A DNA stretch of 35,778 nucleotides from Cruoricaptor ignavus (GTDB lineage Bacteria > Bacteroidota > Bacteroidia > Flavobacteriales > Weeksellaceae). Each line of letters opens with the position of its first letter. Positions within the stretch are counted from its first letter, which is position 1. Positions 30,338 to 35,778 of the stretch are shown here, in pieces. The stretch is from positions 1 through 35,778 of the forward strand of contig JAUNTR010000003.1 of the NCBI GenBank assembly GCA_030538575.1, in the 5' to 3' direction. The position numbers and the translations under genes were made by a program. The notes under the pieces are model-generated. The model was not told where the DNA came from, made no database searches, and was given only the letters and a program-made list of their open reading frames with translations.

Positions 30338-33310
30338 ATGATGATGAAAAATTTCTACCTATTAGTATGGAGTTTGTTATGTTTTTCTTTCGGAGGATTT
30401 ATCTCTGCACAGTGTTATAGTGGGAGTATAACAACCGATATTTCTACTGTACCAAATACTTGTGCATCAAATGGAGAAATAACCGTTACCCTAAGCCATT
30501 TTGAGGACACCCAAATACAACTTCTGAAAAACAATGTACTACAAAGAACAATTGTTCCAACAGCGAACACTTCTACCTTCGATGTATTGCAAGCAGATAC
30601 ATATAGCGTGAAGGTTGTTTGCAAAAACGATATATCGCATGTGTACACGACTAACGATGGTGTTGTTGTGGCACAGAATTACACAGCTATGTCCGCAGCA
30701 GATATTAGCATTTCTAATACTTGTAATAATTTTACCCAAGGTGGTACAATTACAATAAATAATGTAACAGGTGGTAACGCCCCGTACACCTATTCTATTA
30801 TAAAAAATAATAATCCTGACTACGATGACAGCCTAAGTGCATATTCTGCATCTGCTACCCAAAATGTTACAGAATTTGGCACTTACCAAATTCGTATAAA
30901 AGATGCATGTGGCAATTACTATACTGTTACCAGAACTCTTTCCCCAAATGTTGCACCAGTGAGAATTACATTTACCTTAACTAAGACCAGTTGCGATGGT
31001 ACAGCAAACTATACCATTAATACAGGTAATGTGAGAAACAGCTCTAATAATGTTATTGTAAACTGGGATAACTACAAAGACCTTGGCGTGAAAATGGTTA
31101 TACGCTCTGGCTCTGCATCTGGAAATATTATTTGGGATGGAACGTATAAAGGAGAAACTCTAAATTTGGCAATGCCAAGCAACCACAAATTTTATATTAC
31201 AACTACTACAGCTTGTGGAGAGTCTTATAGCTACGAATTGGATAATACTTTGATAGAAGTACCGAGTTTTGGGATAACACATTCTAACACTGGATGTCCC
31301 CCAAATGAAAGTTTGATTTTGGTTGGGGATGCTAATACAACTTGGGTATATCCTGTAGCAGTTACTATTACGAATACAGATAATAATACTACAATAACAA
31401 AAAATCTATCAATACAAGGAAACTCGTGGCAAGAAACCTTGCCATTTGCAAACTATTCTATAACCTATGTAGATGCTTGTGGAAATACGGTAACCCATAC
31501 GGTAGACAATCCTAAAAACAAAACAACACCATCTCTTTCGGTAAGAAACTATTTACTAAATATTTGTACCGATACCCTTCCTATAAATACACAAACAGGA
31601 ACTACGCAAATATATGTTCATTTTGGAGACACAGGCTATGTAGCAAATTTGGAAAATGCAGATTTGGTCATTATCTCTGGACCAAGTAATGTGGGCGTAC
31701 ATGGTGCTAAAGTAGGTACAGGTAGATGGGGTTGGAGTAATATGTTACCAGGAAGTTATACGATTGCACTTACCAGTTGTGGCGTAACCACAAATTACAA
31801 TTTAACCGTAGGAGATGGTAATGTTTTACGACAATCACTAACCTCAGAAGGATCGTCTTTCTGCTCAGGAGGCGGGACCATAACTTCTACAAAAGTATAT
31901 AACGGACTGTTTAACAATACTGTTCAACTATCCAACACTTCAGATTTTAGCAATATTTTAGCAGAAAATAGCTCAGGAACTTTTTCCAACTTATCTGCTG
32001 GAACATATTATACAAGACTAAAAATTATAAATTCCCAAACATCTTCCACTGTCTCTACGTGTAAAGACTACACGTACTACATACCAGGAAGCACAGTTAC
32101 TATTACTGATGCAACATCTGGATCAAAAATTTTGTATTCAGCTATTGCTTGTGAAGCTTCAGGTTCGGGCAATCATACAGGTAGAGTATATTTTACTTTT
32201 TCGGGAGTCGCTCCTTTCACTTTAAGATATAAATTGAAAACAGAAACCGATTGGACGACAATTAGCGGTATTACTACTACAACATATTCGGTATCCGATT
32301 TACTTGTACAAAGCAATTACGACGTACAACTACAAGACAGTTGTGGATCATCGGATAACATAGAAGTATTTATAGGCACTGTTGAAGGATATTCCATCGC
32401 AAATGTAACACAACCTTGTGTCGGCTCTTCTTACACATTAGAGGGGAACTCTTACCAAGGTGCCACTTATGAGTGGACGAATCCACAAGGAGCGGTAGTA
32501 GCCACAACTAGAACCTACACGATACCAACCTATGCAAAATCGTATGATGGCACTTATACATTAACTGTAAAATGGGATAACTGCGTTACTAGAATCTCAT
32601 CATTCTCTATCTATGGCGAACTTTGTGGTAATCCAATTAGCCAAGCTACAATATCCGGAAATGTTTATAATGACACCAACGCCCTTAATGATAATACCGT
32701 AAACGGAACAGGAATAGGGCAAGCCGATAGTACGCAACTTTACATTTCGGTCATCTTGCAATCCACAGGAGAACTGGTAACTACCGTGAAGGTGAACAAC
32801 GATGGCACATATACCATCCCTGGTTTACCTAATAACACTTACAAACTAGTAATAAATACCAACCCTCTTGGAAGTACATCTGCAGAACTACCTTACGGAT
32901 GGATTTCAACAGGTGAAAATATTGGAAGTGAAAGCGGAAACGATGGATTAGTGGACGGAATCCTAACCGCAATTATTATAAATAATATATCCATAACCAA
33001 TGCTAACTTTGGTATCTTCAGAGAATTTTGCTACAAGCCAGCAGTTACAGAAGGAGTTGCACTTCCAACAAAACACGGAATCACAGCTTTAGGAAGAGCT
33101 TCTTCCACGTCTTGGCCAACCGCAAGAACAGGAGGTCATACCGTATTGGAAGCCAAAACCAAAGGATTTGTTATCAACAGAGTTAAAAAAACATCTGATA
33201 TTGGCGACCCAAGAGAAGGAATGCTGGTTTACGATACCGAAAATGATTGCATAAGCCTATACGATGGAACATCTTGGAAATGTCTGAAAAAACCAGGCTG
33301 CCCAGATTAA
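30338..33310 (+). CDS. Large SprB/SdrD-like surface protein, 990 aa
   Basis: This is a predicted exported surface protein. Three ATGs in a row open the frame; the signal peptide (about 1-25) ends FISAQ. The N-terminal ~740 residues are serial beta-sandwich-like units with spaced cysteines. Several match SprB-type repeats, e.g. SNTCNNFTQGGTITINNVTGGNAPYTYSI and FGTYQIRIKDACGN. An SdrD/Cna-B-like domain follows (about 770-875; ISGNVYNDTNALNDN, DGTYTIPGLPNNTYKLVI). The last ~70 residues are the tail module VINRVKK...PREGMLVYDTENDCISLYDGTSWKCLK, seen in Chryseobacterium-like secreted proteins. No classical T9SS type A domain is evident, so its route to the surface is unclear. It probably acts in adhesion. 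It forms a pair with the next gene, 48 bp downstream. Confidence 0.85.
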   Translation: MMMKNFYLLVWSLLCFSFGGFISAQCYSGSITTDISTVPNTCASNGEITVTLSHFEDTQIQLLKNNVLQRTIVPTANTSTFDVLQADTYSVKVVCKNDISHVYTTNDGVVVAQNYTAMSAADISISNTCNNFTQGGTITINNVTGGNAPYTYSIIKNNNPDYDDSLSAYSASATQNVTEFGTYQIRIKDACGNYYTVTRTLSPNVAPVRITFTLTKTSCDGTANYTINTGNVRNSSNNVIVNWDNYKDLGVKMVIRSGSASGNIIWDGTYKGETLNLAMPSNHKFYITTTTACGESYSYELDNTLIEVPSFGITHSNTGCPPNESLILVGDANTTWVYPVAVTITNTDNNTTITKNLSIQGNSWQETLPFANYSITYVDACGNTVTHTVDNPKNKTTPSLSVRNYLLNICTDTLPINTQTGTTQIYVHFGDTGYVANLENADLVIISGPSNVGVHGAKVGTGRWGWSNMLPGSYTIALTSCGVTTNYNLTVGDGNVLRQSLTSEGSSFCSGGGTITSTKVYNGLFNNTVQLSNTSDFSNILAENSSGTFSNLSAGTYYTRLKIINSQTSSTVSTCKDYTYYIPGSTVTITDATSGSKILYSAIACEASGSGNHTGRVYFTFSGVAPFTLRYKLKTETDWTTISGITTTTYSVSDLLVQSNYDVQLQDSCGSSDNIEVFIGTVEGYSIANVTQPCVGSSYTLEGNSYQGATYEWTNPQGAVVATTRTYTIPTYAKSYDGTYTLTVKWDNCVTRISSFSIYGELCGNPISQATISGNVYNDTNALNDNTVNGTGIGQADSTQLYISVILQSTGELVTTVKVNNDGTYTIPGLPNNTYKLVINTNPLGSTSAELPYGWISTGENIGSESGNDGLVDGILTAIIINNISITNANFGIFREFCYKPAVTEGVALPTKHGITALGRASSTSWPTARTGGHTVLEAKTKGFVINRVKKTSDIGDPREGMLVYDTENDCISLYDGTSWKCLKKPGCPD

Positions 33311-33358
33311 TAGATTAAATTAAAAATTTCAATTATTAAAACTTAGATTTAAAAAGAA

Positions 33359-33880
33359 ATGAACAAAATCATCATCTCTCTCAGCATATTAATTTCCAGT
33401 ATAGCATTCTCACAAGTCATTATCGGAAGTGGGAAGACAGCGCTCTCCGGAAATTCCGTATCATTAGAATTTGGAAATGAAAACAAGGGACTTATCTTAC
33501 CTTGGGTAAATGATATCTCATCTATAACCAACGCTGCAAACGGCACAATGGCATTAGACATTACAACCAGAATGGTAAAGGTAAAACTAAACAACGAGTG
33601 GATGGAACTAAGTAAAGCATCTACCTCCCTAATAAATACAACATTGCAAGACCCCTATTCTGACAAAGAAAATGCAAAAGTTTCAATTGGAGAAAAAATA
33701 ATAGAAACTCCAGGTATTTTGGTATTAGAAGACGAGAACAAAGCAATGATTCTACCATCCTTAGAATCACCTCATCTTAATATCATAAAACCTTCTGCAG
33801 GAATGATAGCCTACGATACAAAAACCAAATTGCTCTGCGTTTACAACGGTACAGAATGGGCTTTTTGGAAAGCGGAATAA
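33359..33880 (+). CDS. Small exported protein with duplicated tail module, 173 aa
   Basis: The signal peptide (MNKIIISLSILISSIAFSQ) is followed by two copies of one module. The first has VSLEFGNENKGLILPWV...GTMALDITTRMVKVKLNNEWMEL; the second has GILVLEDENKAMILPSL...AGMIAYDTKTKLLCVYNGTEWAFW. Both resemble the C-terminal tail of the preceding 990-aa protein (EGMLVYDT...LYDGTSWK). The function is unknown; the shared module suggests that the two proteins use the same anchoring or secretion route, or interact. It lies 48 bp after the larger gene with no terminator between them, and a terminator follows at 33903, so the pair is a two-gene operon. Confidence 0.82.
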   Translation: MNKIIISLSILISSIAFSQVIIGSGKTALSGNSVSLEFGNENKGLILPWVNDISSITNAANGTMALDITTRMVKVKLNNEWMELSKASTSLINTTLQDPYSDKENAKVSIGEKIIETPGILVLEDENKAMILPSLESPHLNIIKPSAGMIAYDTKTKLLCVYNGTEWAFWKAE

Positions 33881-33902
33881 AAAAAACACAAAATTCATAG
33901 GC

Positions 33903-33944
33903 AAAAACCACCTTTCTTTTATTTTAAATAAAAAAGGGTGGTTT
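33903..33944 (+). terminator. Terminator after the surface-protein pair
   Basis: AAAACCACC with an A/T extension pairs with GGTGGTTTT in a long stem, followed after CG by TATTTTTT. It lies 23 bp after the stop codon at 33880. Confidence 0.85.
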
Positions 33945-34034
33945 TCGTATTTTTTCACAAGCTCTAATCAAACGGTATCAAAACTTCCTCTCTTCAGAAA
34001 AAACAAAACCCTGCCATTCTGTCATAATTTTCAT

Positions 34035-34042
34035 TATCTTTG
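34035..34042 (+). promoter_or_regulatory. -7 box TATCTTTG of miaB
   Basis: The octamer TATCTTTG is identical to the prfA box. It lies 90 bp before the GTG start codon of miaB and has no good -33 TTG. Confidence 0.5.
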
Positions 34043-34132
34043 CAACTTAAATTAGTTCAAAATTTTATAATTATTATAGATTCAGAATTTCTGAACCTAA
34101 GACTTTGAACCTTAAAACTTAATAAAAAAATC

Positions 34133-35566
34133 GTGCAAGAAAAATATATAGACGAAAACAAACAAGGCGAAGTGTTTGCCATCGCAGACAAAGTAGGAAA
34201 CAATAAAAAACTGTTTCTGGAAAGCTATGGTTGCCAAATGAATTTCTCCGATAGCGAAATCGTGGCTTCTATCCTCAACGAGCAAGGCTACAATACCACA
34301 ACCAAAGTAGAAGAAGCAGACCTTATTTTGCTCAATACTTGCTCTATTCGGGAAAAAGCAGAGCAAACCGTAAGGATGAGGCTCTCTCAGTTCAAAAAAC
34401 AAAAGGAAACCAATCCTTCACTCACGGTTGGCGTTTTGGGTTGTATGGCAGAACGCCTGAAATCTAAATTTTTAGAAGAAGAACATTTGGTAGATTTAGT
34501 CGTAGGGCCCGATGCTTACAGAGATTTGCCCAATCTTTTAAGAGAAACTGAGAGTGGGCAAGATGCTATAAATGTTATTCTATCCAAAGAAGAAACTTAC
34601 GCCGATATTTCTCCCGTTCGCTTGGGCGGAAACGGCGTTACGGCATTTGTAACCATTACCCGAGGTTGCGATAATATGTGTACATTTTGCGTTGTTCCGT
34701 TTACAAGAGGAAGAGAGCGTAGCCGAGATCCGCACTCTATCCTTAATGAATGTAAAGAACTTTGGGAAAGCGGTTACAAAGAAATCACACTTCTCGGGCA
34801 AAACGTGGACAGCTATCTTTGGTATGGCGGAGGACCGAAAAAAGATTTCGATAAAGCCTCGGAAATGCAAAAAGCAACTGCCATAGATTTTGCTCATCTG
34901 TTGGAAATGGTCGCCAAAGAAGTTCCCGAAATGCGAATTCGTTTTGCGACATCCAACCCTCAGGATATGAGTTTGGATGTGTTCCGAATGATGGCGAAAT
35001 ACGATAATATCTGCAAATATGTGCATCTCCCTGTACAAAGCGGAAGCAATAATATGCTAAAAGCAATGAACCGCCAACATACTCGAGAAGAGTATTTGGA
35101 ACTAATAAAGGAAGCTAAAAAAATAGTTCCAGAAATTGCTTTTTCACAAGATATGATTACAGGATTTTGTGGCGAAACAGAAGAAGATCATCAAGATACA
35201 CTTTCATTAATGAAGGAAGTGGAATACGATTACGGTTATATGTTTGCCTACTCCGAAAGACCGGGAACTCCAGCTCACAAAAAGATGGAAGATGATGTCC
35301 CAGCAGATATTAAACAAAGGAGATTATCAGAAATCATTGCATTGCAGGGCGAATTATCTAGAATGCGAATGAAATCTTACGTTGGGAAACATCACGATAT
35401 TTTAATCGACGGAACATCCAAGAAAAACGAAAACCAATGGAAAGGCAGAAACTCCCAAAATGCCGTTTGCGTTTTCGATAAAGAGAAAGGGCAAAAATTA
35501 GGCGACATTGTGAAAGTGTTTGTGTACGACAATACGCAAGGAACACTTTTGGGAAAAATGGTTTGA
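34133..35566 (+). CDS. miaB: tRNA-2-methylthio-N6-isopentenyladenosine synthase MiaB
   Basis: This radical-SAM methylthiotransferase converts i6A37 to ms2i6A37 in tRNAs that read UNN codons. At 477 aa it is of usual length. The N-terminal UPF0004 domain has the three cluster cysteines C34 (ESYGCQMNFSDSE), C70 (LLNTCSIREKA) and C104 (VLGCMAERLK). The radical-SAM CxxxCxxC is C179, C183 and C186 in RGCDNMCTFCVVPFTRG. A TRAM domain closes the protein (about 405-475). Translation appears to start at GTG (34133): the reading frame opens there, the conserved part begins at KLFLESYGC, and no in-frame ATG precedes the first cysteine. The leader is about 85 nt. Confidence 0.95.
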   Translation: MQEKYIDENKQGEVFAIADKVGNNKKLFLESYGCQMNFSDSEIVASILNEQGYNTTTKVEEADLILLNTCSIREKAEQTVRMRLSQFKKQKETNPSLTVGVLGCMAERLKSKFLEEEHLVDLVVGPDAYRDLPNLLRETESGQDAINVILSKEETYADISPVRLGGNGVTAFVTITRGCDNMCTFCVVPFTRGRERSRDPHSILNECKELWESGYKEITLLGQNVDSYLWYGGGPKKDFDKASEMQKATAIDFAHLLEMVAKEVPEMRIRFATSNPQDMSLDVFRMMAKYDNICKYVHLPVQSGSNNMLKAMNRQHTREEYLELIKEAKKIVPEIAFSQDMITGFCGETEEDHQDTLSLMKEVEYDYGYMFAYSERPGTPAHKKMEDDVPADIKQRRLSEIIALQGELSRMRMKSYVGKHHDILIDGTSKKNENQWKGRNSQNAVCVFDKEKGQKLGDIVKVFVYDNTQGTLLGKMV

Positions 35567-35657
35567 ATATGATAATTTTAAATGGGATAATATGATAATT
35601 TGGGAATGAGGTAATTTCAAACCTCAAATCTCAAACATTAAATTTCAAATTTAATCA

Positions 35658-35778
35658 ATGAACGATTTACAAAATCCAATCATCAATAGAATTTCGGCAC
35701 TTTTGGAAGTTGCCCGAAACAGAGTTGTAACAACCGTAAACCAAACTATGGTTCTTACTTACTTTGAGATTGGACGAA
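35658..35778 (+). CDS. YhcG/DUF1016-type PD-(D/E)XK nuclease family protein (5' end only)
   Basis: The window ends 40 codons into this gene. The visible peptide starts MNDLQNPIINRISALLEVARN and continues RVVTTVNQTMVLTYFEIGR. The pattern 'I-x-x-A-R-x-x-x-x-x-x-x-N-x-x-x-V-x-x-Y-x-E-I-G' is the N-terminal DUF1016 domain found in YhcG-like proteins, which carry a C-terminal PD-(D/E)XK nuclease domain and are common in mobile or restriction-associated regions. The 91 bp after miaB is A/T-rich with short direct repeats (GATAATTT; TCAAA) and no clear -7 box. The identification rests on few residues. Confidence 0.6.
   Translation, partial: MNDLQNPIINRISALLEVARNRVVTTVNQTMVLTYFEIGR

Noticed and set aside
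34580-35066. Minus-strand genes within miaB
   Set aside because: These are antisense frames of a conserved gene with all catalytic cysteines on the plus strand; the translated products show no family features.

Overview
The window is about 35.8 kb of AT-rich DNA from a member of the Bacteroidetes, class Flavobacteriia; the family Weeksellaceae (Chryseobacterium/Riemerella/Bergeyella-like) is my best inference. The evidence is the recurring TAnnTTTG -7 box (several with a TTG 18-19 nt upstream), few Shine-Dalgarno-like sites, a type IX secretion (T9SS) sorting domain, SprB-like repeats, Bacteroidetes-type TopA and RF1, and the short 'EGMLVYDT...YNGTxWK' tail modules common in Chryseobacterium-like surface proteins.

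Layout. 1-300: three near-identical promoter units point left, out of the window, as seen in front of stable-RNA operons. 518-2685 (minus): an exported protein of unknown function, an orphan rfbD and a 4HBT thioesterase. 2755-8119 (minus): an envelope-biogenesis operon, DUF6089 barrel - uppS - bamA - two OmpH/Skp chaperones. 8339-16377 (minus): a polysaccharide export/assembly operon read in the order GT-C membrane protein, GT2, EpsG-like polymerase, WecA/TagO-like initiating transferase, Wza-like lipoprotein, Wzc-like tyrosine kinase. UppS makes the C55 lipid carrier on which the initiating transferase works, so the two operons are functionally linked.

16532-20377 (minus) is one long reading frame that looks chimeric. 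The first ~168 residues are the N-terminus of a GT-C membrane glycosyltransferase. They run in frame into a complete signal peptide and a ~1,113-residue T9SS-exported protein with two tandem copies of a FISUMP-like module. prfA (20549-21634, plus) is divergent from it. An FkbM-type methyltransferase (21725-22577, minus) is interrupted at a nine-base G tract and would be intact with eight. A ureohydrolase-fold protein that has lost the canonical metal ligands (22639-23712) and topA (23805-26330) follow. An array of 88-bp repeats (about 26358-26755) abuts topA, and the topA -33 element lies inside the first repeat.

26934-27368 is a DUF2062 membrane protein. 27381-29923 (minus) is a TPR-type sensor kinase with a LuxR-family response regulator. 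A 414-bp intergenic region with a C10 tract separates it from a 990-residue SprB/SdrD-like surface protein and a small companion (30338-33880, plus). miaB (34133-35566) and the first 40 codons of a YhcG/DUF1016-type nuclease close the window.

The most noteworthy themes are possible surface-structure variation (G9 tract in a methyltransferase, C10 tract near a regulator, a gene-fusion scar next to the capsule operon) and the repeat array overlapping the topA promoter. I found no tRNA, rRNA, CRISPR array or transposase gene inside the window.
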